Shown here: in pieces, positions 54,501 through 64,000 of the stretch
How positions within the stretch are numbered: the first letter of the stretch is position 1
How the letters are laid out: each line of letters starts with the position of its first letter
DNA from: Cymbidium sinense
Taxonomy: Eukaryota > Streptophyta > Magnoliopsida > Asparagales > Orchidaceae
DNA: 64,000 bases
Reading direction: 5' to 3'
Assembly: GCA_021442155.1 (NCBI GenBank)
Contig: CM038232.1
Span: forward strand, 66,383,555-66,447,554
Position numbers and translations under genes: made by a program
The notes under the pieces: model-generated
The model's database searches: none
What the model saw: the letters and a program-made list of their open reading frames with translations, nothing else
Told to the model about the DNA's origin: nothing

Positions 54501-56373
54501 ACCAATTTGACCAAATTGGCTTGGGTGTTAGTTCAAGTTCAATTGGTTAATTTAAAATGATTGTAGGCTTTGGTTTGAATCAATTTAAATTTAATTTAGA
54601 TTTTGACCAATTTGACCCTTTAGGTCAATTTAGGCTAAGTTGTCAATCAATTGGGTTTGGCCAATTGAGTTCAATAGTCGTCAAGTTCAATAATCAATTT
54701 AGAATGAAGAGCCATTGGTTGCAATCAATTTGGGTTGGATCATGATTTGACCTATTTTGGCTTTTATCAATTTGGGTCAACTTGGGTCAAATGGCCAATT
54801 AGGTTTTTTTCAATTGATGGTCAAGTCATGTTCAATCATTAATTATGGAATCAAATGAATTGATTTGGTGTAGGATGATGAGTTTTGGCTAATTTGGGTT
54901 TCAAAGTTATGGCTATTTTTGGTCAAATGACCAAGTTGACTTGGTTTGACCCAATTTAAAATAATTGATCATTCGAGGGTGATTAATGGTCATGGTATGA
55001 GGTTTGGATGAGCTTGGTTCAATCGAATTTAGGTTGGATTAAAACTTGGTTCAAATATATTCTTTTGGTCACTTTGGGTTAAGTGGACCTAAATGGGTTA
55101 ATTGGCTTAGTTTTTGGTTTGATTAAGGTTTAGTTAGATTTATATATTAGTTTAGGATTGAAATATAAATCCAATTGCAATCAATTTAGGCTATGATGGG
55201 TTTTGGTTCATTTAGAGTTTTCAAGTCAAAAGGGCTAAGTTGCTTTGACTTGAGTTGGTTTCAATTTGGTTTGTTGATTGTAAGTTTCATTTATATTTGG
55301 ATATACGATTGAAGGAATGATTGATTCAAGAGAAAATCATTTGATTTTGGCTTGATTTAGGTGGGCTTTGGTTAAGTCTAGAGAATTAGCTAAAATAGAT
55401 TAAATTGGGTTTTGATTTGAATTTGGATTTGGTTTTGGCTATTTGAGCTTATATTTTATTTATATTTGTGAATATAAATGAGGATATAAATGACTTATGA
55501 GAAAATCGCTTGAGATTGGAGTGATTTGGAGGCAAATTTGACTAAGCTCATGGAGGTAGGTCGAAAGGGTTAACAAGGAAATTGATTTAGTTTGATTTAG
55601 TTTTGATCATTGGAATATGGGTTTCATTTATATTTGTGAAGAGAATAATATAATTGATTTATGGGAAAATCAATTGATTTTTGATTTGAATGGAATTTAG
55701 CTAAGCTTATGGAGGTAGGTCCGTATGGGATTTGATTGGTTTTGAGACATAGTTGATTTGATTTTGGTTATTTGAGTTTATATTTCATTTATATTTTAAT
55801 ATAAATGAAGATATGTGATTGATTCAAGAATCAAGTTTGGCTTAAATTTGGTGGAGATTTGGCTAAGTCCATGGAATTCAATCCCAAGGTTTAAGGAGGA
55901 TTTGGGAGTTTGAATTTAATCTAGGGTTTCAATCATTTGGAATTGATTTTGGACTTGAATTCAATAAATAATTAAGGGATTGAATTGATCTTAGAGAAAA
56001 TCAATTGAATTTGGATTGATTTGAATTTGGTTACACAAGATAAATCATAGTGGTAGGATTTTGATTTTGGATTTGATCATGGGTTTCAATCATTTGATTT
56101 AGATTTGGATTTGGATTTGATATTTGAATTGAATTAGAGGTTTGGTTTAAGGAGGTGAACATAGGTTGGGTTTAGGCCTCAGGATGTGCATGTCTTTCTA
56201 AATCTCCAAGGCATAACCTACCCCTATGACTAACCCTCCTAGGTCTCTAAGCTAAGGGTAAGTGTTCACCTAATTACTAGAAGTGTCTTAAGACTAAGGA
56301 GCTCTTAGTGTCAATAAGAGTCCTAGATTTATTATGATGAGGTTGAGAACTCACTTCAAAAGTGAGGTCAACA
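48594..56373 (+). mobile_element. Solo long LTR copy D (7780 bp) inserted near the Tat leader
   Basis: It runs TGGAGATAG to GTCAACA. The first 90 bases align with the C terminus (GAGAGAGAAA, then CCAAAAAAAT and GGACACC), which fixes the 5' end better than in A. Over the whole length it is collinear with A and shares A's three subrepeats (about 51254, 51509, 51748). There is no internal region between the ends and AATACT flanks both sides, so a solo LTR is the simplest reading. The palindrome seen in A and B has lost two bases here (TTGACCAATGGTCAA near 54355). Confidence 0.75.
51254..51960 (+). repeat. Subrepeat array (three units) in LTR D
   Basis: Cores AGGTAATCAAAT(A/G)ACCTCC occur at about 51255, 51510 and 51750 with the same follow-on phrases as in LTR A. 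The second and third units show small deletions in the GGGGCTACTTAAAGCC part. Confidence 0.75.
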
Positions 56374-56379
56374 AATACT
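56374..56379. repeat. Target-site duplication of LTR D, right copy (AATACT)
   Basis: This is the partner of 48588-48593. Confidence 0.6.
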
Positions 56380-57450
56380 TAGTTATAAACCAAATAACAA
56401 CCACATTACACATTTACACAATAAAAAAATTTGATCTTTTAATATATTCTAATCTTTATATTTGTCATCTTATCTTTAAAATTTAGTACTCAACATAGTA
56501 AGTTGTTGGATAGATTGCACAATTATTTTGCAAACAAAAGTGTCATTATTATGTTAAAGAGAAAATCATTAAAATTTTATTGTCATATAAGAGACTGTAT
56601 AAAATTAAAAAAAATGTGGTAGGATAATATGCAGTATTTAAAATAAAAATCTCTTTCTCAAGTTTAATATGAGTAAAATCTCAGGTTGCCTATATACACA
56701 ATAAGGAATGATGTACTTCAAGTTGCACTAAGTAAGAACAACTAATAAAATTTTATATTAGAAAAATAACATATGGGCTCAAAAGATTAAATGATCATTG
56801 ATGTCATCATAAATTGATGGCTACATAAAGCAAAAAACTATGAAAATCATGCCAGAAGGAAAGAGCCAAGACATCCTAGAGAGAATAACAAAGAAGGACC
56901 AAAATACATCAACAAGCAAACAACCAAAAGGATGACATCGGCAAAGTAGTAAACCAAGAACCTACTCAAAAAGGCTACTTAAGAATGACAAAAAGACATT
57001 AGTTGTAAGACTAAAGCTATAATTTCTCTAATGGAGAAGGTAGGAAATCTTCACAACATATATAAAAGTCATCCAATAGTTGAAAAAAAATCCAAATGTA
57101 GCAAGAATTATAGGAGCCAAATAACCATACTAAGTTGCATCTCTTGTAATAAATGATATTGGCATCATAAGTCCATTAAAACCTAGAAGAGAAATCCATA
57201 AATCTAGCATGACATGAACAAAATATGCATGTTGTAATGAAAATGGTCTTTAAATAGTTGAAATTTTTTGTTTGACATTCACCTTGTCATCCATAGATGG
57301 CTTGAGCTATATATTACTAGGCAGTTGTACCTATTGGGATTAGGCTTATACTCTTATTTTGCACCTTTCAAAATCAAATACAAGTTATCTAATTCCTTCT
57401 TTGCTTAAATTATACTAATTTTATATCTCTAAATTTTAAGATCACTCAAT
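56380..57450. other. Flank of LTR D, no gene recognised
   Basis: AT-rich sequence that should follow directly on 48587 before D inserted. A weak - strand stretch at about 57060-57180 (with PIILATFGF and NYWMTF) might be a later part of the TauE/SafE fragment described at 57451. The similarity is too loose to call. Confidence 0.35.
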
Positions 57451-57570
57451 TGAAATAAATATCCTGCCTCTGCCAATGCCACTAATGTTACTAAGAGCAG
57501 CACCAATAAAGACAATGACTGAACCAATCACTACTCACAAGCCAAACTCCATGTCTTGAACCATTCTCAT
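57451..57570 (-). pseudogene. TauE/SafE sulfite-exporter family gene fragment
   Basis: In one - strand frame the translation contains QDMEFGL, a stop, VVIGSVIVFIGAALSNISG and IGRGRIFIS. Plant TauE/SafE-family membrane proteins have at this point a DMEFGW segment, then a glycine-rich membrane helix of the type GxxIGFxGAAxGSVGGVGGGGIF. The order, spacing and the ME-FG, GAA and IF anchors agree. The Trp is replaced by Leu, a TGA interrupts, and the glycine-rich loop is eroded. I could not follow the gene further in either direction. It is a decayed fragment of about 40 codons, either a captured host exon or the remnant of a gene into which the elements inserted. Confidence 0.6.
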
Positions 57571-58399
57571 CAAAGATTTTATAATATTTGATGAATCAGA
57601 TGCAAAAATAAGAAAAAGGAAGAGACAACCATATTATCTAAACATACTAATAATTAAATAACACTTCTTAAATAGTCTTGTTAAATATTATATTAATAAT
57701 TATTTCTCTTTCATTTATGTTGTTCAAATCTATGCAATTTAAAATGGATGGAGGCTTTGATTGTAAATTATGAATTTTGATCATATTTTGTTTATACAAT
57801 TGCACACTCTCATGTCATTCGAAGTATAGAGAAAATAAAGTTTATATAAATCCTAGTCATTATTTTTTAATTCTCCATTAGGTTTTCATGCAAGCATGCC
57901 TCCAAGTCATAGAAAATAAAAGTTGTAAGTTTAGACAACCTTACTCAAATGAAAGGCAACAAATGATAGTAATAATATTTACCAACAAAGGCTCATGATT
58001 GAACTATTACTTGCTCTTCTCATTCTCTACTCAATTGCATAATTACATGACATGCTATTTATGAAAGATTTATGGTTCGAATATTCATATGCATCAATCA
58101 TCATCACCTATTGTAAAATATAAAATAATCTCAAAAAATTCAAGTTACTCTAAATAATCTTAGCAATTCTACATTTTGTGTGAATATATGAAGACATAAA
58201 AGCATTTTATCCCATTTGAATTTACCAAATTTTCAATTGACATGTGAATGGTACCATCACTATTGAATAAGTGGTAAATGCATCCATAGCTTTTGGCAAG
58301 AAAAGTTGAATAACAATAGTGCACAAGATCAACATATATAATTTTGCATAATCAAAAATGAATAAAAAAACACATGAAATAATATGAACCAACTAAGCA
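57571..58399. other. Spacer before LTR E
   Basis: AT-rich; no coding, RNA or repeat signal that I can support. Confidence 0.4.
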
Positions 58400-60069
58400 A
58401 CTATTAGTATAGCATAATAAAAATAAAATTACAATTAATTTTAAGATATCATAATGTGGTGTTTTAATTTGGAGTTTGGACACCATGCAGATCATAGAAC
58501 TTATTAAAGTGATTGGGTATAACTTAAGATACGATGTACTATCTCAAAGATTAAAACATCACCCTGCAATGGACCTAATCACCTAATAAGGACTCCTAGG
58601 GTGAATGGGACATCGTATATACTAAAGATCTTTCCCTTACTTTACATGGAAAAGTAAAGCAGTATTTATATTAAGCCAAGTTCTTTAGTTCCACACTATA
58701 GCTTTAAGAATTTTCTAATTAAAGTAGTCAATCATATCTCCAAAAATTTCAAAGTTAGACTATCAAAGGATTGGGTATTTCAAAAAATCAATTAGAAATG
58801 TTCATTTTGAAATACCTATTTTGGATTCCAAAGAAAGATAAGTAGGGAGCACTCATGATATTAGGAAGCCTAGAAAACACTCTAATATATTATATGTTGA
58901 GGCTTTATATGTTTGAAAATAGAGGATTTATTTTAATTTGAGTTAAATTTTATTAGAATGTTAGAACTTATAATCTATAAACACAAAATTATGAAAATGC
59001 CTAAGAAGTGAGGATTTATGCTCGTAGCCTGAGGAAAACAAGCAATCCTAGATCCTAAATCTATGAAAATTTAGCATAAGCTAAAAAGCATGACATAAAT
59101 CTAAACAAAAGGTAGACATAAGGGTTCACCTCCACAAGAGAGGATGAACCCTTTCGACTCACCTAGACTTACAATCACCGAGAGTGGCCGCTAACTAACA
59201 CCTCTTATGATTTCAACATATGTAGGCTTGTCTTATATTTATGCAAGATGGCTAGGCTTATTATTTAATTTGGAAAAGAGACTGGAGTCTTAAACTCACT
59301 CCATAAGAGACTAGATCATGACTGGTATGAAATCATGACTTTAATTAAATGCAAAATTTAATTTTTAATGTTATATTGACACATTTATTTGAACAAAGGC
59401 TTTGAGATATTTTTTGCCTAAATGCAAGATGAAATTAAGTTAATGGCCAAATCAGAAAGAGAGAGGGTGAATCTCCACTATGAGTGGGTTCTCTCATAGT
59501 TCAAACATTCCATAAAGTGCAAGAATGAAGGCCCTCATTATTTCAAGAGTGAAATAATATGACATGCATGATGTTAGACATTCAACATTTAGCTTAGGGG
59601 TTGCTAAATCTTTTAATTATTTTGATTATATCCTCAGCTTTAGAATGAGGTTGTGAGCTACTTTATGATTTAATTATGAGTTGTTGGTGTAAAAATTAAT
59701 TTCATCCTAATCCTTTTGCATCTACATTCAAACATTCAAACATTAAGAAATTATAAAAATCATGATGTTCTATTACACAATCTAAACATAATAATAATCA
59801 TTCATGAATTTTGTAATAGAATAAAAGGTTAGTCATTTGGGTACCCGTACACCCAAAAGGAAAATTTTGGGTAGTAGCTCTACCCTTATACAATTAGGAT
59901 TACAAAAGAATATAACAATCAAAATTAAATTAGATGCTATGGAAGGGGGGCTTCATTCTTCATTTCTTCTTCCTTTTTCTTTCTTCTTTTAGCTTGGTTA
60001 TGCTCCAAGGCTTCACAGGACTTCACAGGACTATGCTATCTAGCCACTACTCATTCTAAATCCTTAATT

Positions 60070-60195
60070 TTTTTAGTTTTAATTGATGTGGAGGCAGCTA
60101 CTGGGGATCTATATAACCTTCCACTGAGAAGTAGGTTTGGGCTATCACATTAGGATTTGAGTTTGATTTCATAGATTCATTTGGGGAATCTAATC
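60070..60195 (+). repeat. Extra segment in LTR E related to 22190-22290
   Basis: AACCTTCCACT, then GAAG(C/T)AGGTTTG and GATTTCAT recur between about 60110-60165 and 22215-22265. A, B and D lack this segment at the equivalent place, so E carries an insertion of sequence otherwise seen only downstream of LTR A. Confidence 0.6.
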
Positions 60196-61167
60196 CTAAC
60201 TATAAAAGTATATTTTATGAGAAATAAATCTAACTACACATGTAAAATAGATGTTAGCTAAATAATACATATAAAATAAGTAGTTATAATTTATAATTAG
60301 ACTTAGCACCCTGCACATGGGTAACCAAGATCACATGTCCTAACATGGATTATGCTTAGGGGCATAAGCAACCTACAAGCAAAGCATTTATATTTATTTT
60401 TATAGTGACCCCATTAACATAATCCACTATAAAAATATCATTAGGCTAACAATTGCCTAACATCCAATCTACAAATCACATTCTTAACATCCAGTCTAAA
60501 ATATTACATCACAAAATAAAGTACAATATCAATACGTACACCGTCCTAACCTAAAGCTAGAAGTGGTGACTTAGCATTCTAATGTGTGTGCTTAAGCTTA
60601 ATGTATTATGTTTTAGATAGGCTTTAGAATTATAACTTATCTAAGTTTAGAAATATTTAATTTAACATGAAGGTTGATTTCATTTTAAGTTGTTTAGAGG
60701 ATTAGTGAGTTTTAGTTTGTATGTTTCTTTTATTTCTTTGTTTCTTTTGATAATTCACTTAGCATCTGAGTGTTATAAAGAAAAGAAAGAGGCTTAACCT
60801 CCTTCATTCCTATCCTAAGTAATTTTCTAAAAGTATATTATTATGATTTGAATTCTTTTGGTGAAATATTTATTACATATTTTATTTATCCTAAGTTTGG
60901 GTTCATCTTAAAGGGTTCTTATTCAACATGAAAGGCATCTCAAGACTAGTGTAATTGAATTACTGCATAGAATATGTTGAATCATTCCTTTTCACCACCC
61001 ATGACATGCATATGCTTTAACATTTAGCATACCTAAACATGCAATATATTTTAGCATTCTTAAATGATTATGAATGCATATATTTTGAAATGTAAATTTT
61101 ATTCTTAGCTAAGAATCACATGTATAAAAGTTTTAAGCAAGTACGTGTCATTGTTTAAACCAGAGAG

Positions 61168-61500
61168 ATAAGCAATGACCTTCATGGGGTTACTTAAAGC
61201 CTCATATTCTCAGGATGTCCAGACTATTTACTTATTATTCTTAAAGATATATGAAAATATACACAACCATATAAATGAAAACCATGCAAAAGATTGTATT
61301 TTGGTTGAATTATTTACACATGTGAAGTAAAGCTCTATCCAAATTATAGTACAAGTATACATAAGAATGAAATTAAATAAGTACATGCATTTGTTAATCA
61401 GGGAAGTGAGATAATCAATGACTTATGTGGGGCTACTTAAAGCCTCATATTCTCAAGATGTCTAGACTATATACTTATTATCATTCAAACATATGTAAAA
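61168..61500 (+). repeat. Subrepeat array (two units) in LTR E
   Basis: Cores GGGGTTACTTAAAGCCTCAT and GGGGCTACTTAAAGCCTCAT occur about 240 bp apart, with GATGTC(C/T)AGACTAT after each. Confidence 0.75.
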
Positions 61501-62392
61501 TCATACATAAACTAAAAGGATAAAATAAGACTTTAACATGCTTAAGCTATAAACGCACACAAATTATGTAGAAGTATTCATAGCTAATATCAATCCAAAT
61601 CTTCATTATCAATTTATAACTTTAAAAAAGTAATTTTGGAATTTATTAGTGAAAATAACAACACATATAATAAGACTAAAACACATGCAGCTTTATATAA
61701 ATAAATTCCATTTGATTATTTGATTTTGTCAGCATGAATGCATGATATCAAATGACATACAACATCTATGATGATTGAAAAAGAATAGTTGGAAACTTTC
61801 ACATAATTCATTTAACTAGACTAGTTCGTAATGACAATCACATCGAATAAAATCACTTAAGGAAAACCAAAGCTTTCTTATAAAATTTCATTTTGGAATT
61901 TGAGTTATTTAATTTTAAGGAGAAGAAATATTTGTTGTTTTTATCCCATCCTAGGTGAGTGATTTAATATGTTTAAAGAGAGGTAATTAAGTGAATTTTA
62001 TGAATTAATTAAGTTTGAATCAATAAGAAACTCATTTAATTATCATTTACTATGCTTCTTTATATTCGAAACACTACCTTTGTCCTTCCCAAGTCCAGAT
62101 GTGAAAAGTGGAGGGTTGTGGTAGGCAGTTGGCAACCAACGTAAAACTTGTTGAAACAATCATGACATGAATCCTTTAAAATATAGTGTTAATGCTAGGG
62201 TGTCCCTTATATGCATGGGTTGTTAGATCGGATCCTGGGTGCAGTGTTAAAAAAGCAAAGGTTCCCACTTTATGGACAGATGTGGGCAAAAGAAGTTAGT
62301 CCATGAAAATTAGAATTTAGAACTTGAGGGTACTTATAGGTAAATTAATGGAATTAATGATATTATGGTTCATAGGAAGATAAATATTTTAT

Positions 62393-62978
62393 GTGTTCAA
62401 GAAACTAAATGGGTTGGGGAGAAGGCTAAGATTGATAGTCGATTTTAAACTTTGGTATTTAGGTAGAAGTGAATTTAAAAAAGATGTGATTATAGATAAA
62501 AGTTTGAAGGATAATGTTATAAATATTAATATATGTGGAGATAAAATTATAGCTTTAAAGATTATTATTGGTATTAAGATTATTAATGCTACAAGTCGTC
62601 ATGCTCCTCAAGTAAGTTTGGATATAGGCTTAAAAGAAAATTTTTGGAATGAATTAGAGGGGTTAATACAAAAGATACCTCTTGAAGAAAAAGTATTTAT
62701 TGGGAGAGATTTAAATGGACATGTTGGTAGTGTGATAGAAGATTTTGAAAGTATTCATGGTGGTTATGGACTTTGAAGTTATTAATGAAGAAGGTAATAC
62801 TATATTAGATTTTGCTTTAGCTTACGATTTTGTAGTTGTTAATACTTTATTTAAGAAAAGAGATGAGCATATTATTACTTATAAAAATGGATCTAATAAA
62901 ACACATATTGATTATTTTTTGATAAGAAAAATATATCATTTAGATTATAAAGATTGTAGGTCATTCCAGAAAGTTTAA
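62393..62978 (+). pseudogene. AP-type endonuclease of the RTE LINE, one frameshift
   Basis: Two overlapping frames (62393-62776 and 62745-62978) form the apurinic-type endonuclease used to nick target DNA. Motifs seen: ATSRHAPQ (about 62588-62611), GRDLNGHVG (about 62704-62730), NTLFKKRDEHIITY (about 62840-62881) and THIDYFLIRK (about 62900-62930). The frame changes just after IHGGYG near 62770. The ATG-proximal start is uncertain because similar elements read in frame from further upstream. Confidence 0.8.
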
Positions 62979-63395
62979 AATGCCCAACATCGATTGTTAA
63001 TTTTACATTTTAAAATAAAATATTGCAAGATGAAAAATGGGCACTTAAAGAACACTAATAAAAATATTTTTAAGAGCAAGCTACAAGAGCTTAGAATTTG
63101 GGATGTTCATAAGGAAGCTAATGTTATGTGAAAAAAAGTAGCAAGTGAAATTAACTAAGTTGCTAAAATATTTGGAGAATCAAAAGGAAAAGCTTCTTTT
63201 AATAAAATAGTTGGTGGTGGTGGAATGCTGAAATAAAATATAAGAAATAAAAGCATTATAATACTTGGTTTATATGTAAAGACTCAGAGAATTAGGAAAG
63301 ATATAAAATGGCCTATATAGATTCTAAGAAAGCAATATATGATGCAATAAATTTAGCTTTTAGTGATTTATACTATAGATTAGATACCAAAGAAG

Positions 63396-63710
63396 GTGAA
63401 AGATGTACAAAGAGATAGGAGAAATAAAGATTTAGTTCAAGTGAGGTGTATTAAGGATGAAAATCATAAAGTGCTTTTCTTAGAAAATAATATTGAAAAT
63501 AGGTGGACGAGGTATTTTGATAAACTTTTCAATGAAGGATATGAAAATACGATTGATTTTAGCAACCTTAATACCCTAAATAAAAATAAAAAATTTTATT
63601 TTTATCATCGTATTAGTAAATCTGAAGTTAGAGAAGCTTTAAAAAAATGTGGAAAAGTAATAGGACCTGATGATATTCTAATAGAAGTGGGGAAATGTTT
63701 AGGTGATTAA
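63396..63710 (+). pseudogene. N-terminal part of the reverse transcriptase of the RTE LINE
   Basis: A 104-codon open piece contains KVLFLENNIENRWTRYFDKL, FYFYHRISKSEVREALKK and a GPDDI box, the region just before the polymerase fingers in plant RTE elements. A TAA follows at 63708. Further motifs continue out of frame toward the window end, for example KKMSYEWIKSLLVPIFKNK-like text at about 63757-63812. The catalytic box is beyond the window. Confidence 0.75.
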
Positions 63711-64000
63711 GGAATTTATTGGCTTAAAAATCTTTTTAATGTTATTTTAAAGACTAAAAAGATGTCATATGAGTGGATAAAGAGTTTGTTGGTTCCTATA
63801 TTTAAGAATAAAGATGATGCACAAGAGTGTGCAAATTATAGAGAATTAATTTAAATGTGTACATTAAAATTATGGGAGAGTAATTGAGCATAGGTTATGA
63901 TGTGATACAAAAGCTTCTCACAATTTGGTTTTCATGAAGTAGATCTACTATGGATGTTATACATTTGTTAAGGGTTTGATGGAGAAGTATAGAGAAAGTA

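Larger units (their letters stand above)
58400..62072 (+). mobile_element. Long LTR copy E, first half, interrupted by a LINE
   Basis: Collinear with the first half of A and D from GGACACCATGCAG at about 58475, through the pyrimidine-rich block (about 59950-59990), to TTAATTATCATTTACTATG (about 62035). It is cut by the RTE element at 62073. The rest would lie beyond the window. The exact start is uncertain within about 70 bases. It has two subrepeat units (about 61168 and 61408) and one extra insertion near 60.1 kb. Confidence 0.7.
62073..64000 (+). mobile_element. RTE-type LINE inserted in LTR E, best preserved copy, continues past the window
   Basis: It starts ACTACCTTTGTCC, then CCCAAGTCCAG, matching the 5' end of the - strand element at 6553. 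The leader runs to about 62390, then the endonuclease and reverse transcriptase regions follow. It is interrupted only by a few shifts and stops, fewer than in the other two copies. It sits in LTR E, so it is younger than that LTR. The window ends inside the reverse transcriptase, so the tail and target duplication cannot be examined. Confidence 0.88.

Noticed and set aside
48594..56373. Copy D as the 5' LTR of the Tat element
   Set aside because: It is on the opposite strand to gag-pol, and the AATACT duplication shows it is an independent insertion.

Overview
This window is nuclear DNA of a flowering plant. It is AT-rich, intron-bearing and dominated by nested, decayed retrotransposons. I cannot place the species from the sequence. 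The only host gene I can support with intact coding sequence is the 3' end of a PRT1-like N-degron E3 ubiquitin ligase (two exons, 9924-10006 and 10531-10860, + strand). Its earlier exons were not found here and may lie upstream of the window or be lost.

Layout. 1-2830: no recognisable genes. 2831-3641: a 444-bp tandem duplication whose second copy ends at an RTE-type LINE (3641-6553, - strand). 7030-7372: a MITE-like inverted-repeat element. 8007-9608: a second, 5'-truncated RTE LINE (+). 9924-10860: PRT1-like exons. 11792-12239: a hAT-type MITE with an 8-bp target duplication. From about 14 kb to the end, the window is built mainly from five copies, some split, of one non-coding unit of 7.2-7.9 kb. 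I interpret this unit as an unusually long LTR. Copy A is at ~14017-21930 (+). The split copy F+C is at 24389-28006 plus 35461-39051 (-). Copy B is at 28007-35460 (+), inserted into F+C. Copy D is at 48594-56373 (+). Copy E is at ~58400-62072 (+), interrupted by a third RTE LINE that runs off the window end.

The - strand between 39052 and about 48.6 kb is the internal region of a Ty3/gypsy element of the Tat lineage. Reading leftward it has a leader, gag, protease, reverse transcriptase/RNase H, a second archaeal-type RNase H and integrase. The integrase abuts copy C, which therefore behaves as its 3' LTR. All its reading frames are broken. Copies B and D have flanking target-site duplications and no internal region, so they look like solo LTRs nested in the 3' LTR and in the leader of the Tat element.

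The most unusual signal is in the Tat leader (about 47.28-48.23 kb). It is an array of short hairpins with a nearly constant loop (AATTTRGGTA) and stems that differ from unit to unit while remaining paired. Also notable are the size of the LTRs, a dense field of TTGACY (W-box-like) motifs with a conserved 16-bp palindrome inside each LTR, subrepeats that vary in copy number between LTR copies, and a degraded TauE/SafE transporter gene fragment near the 5' side of the Tat element.
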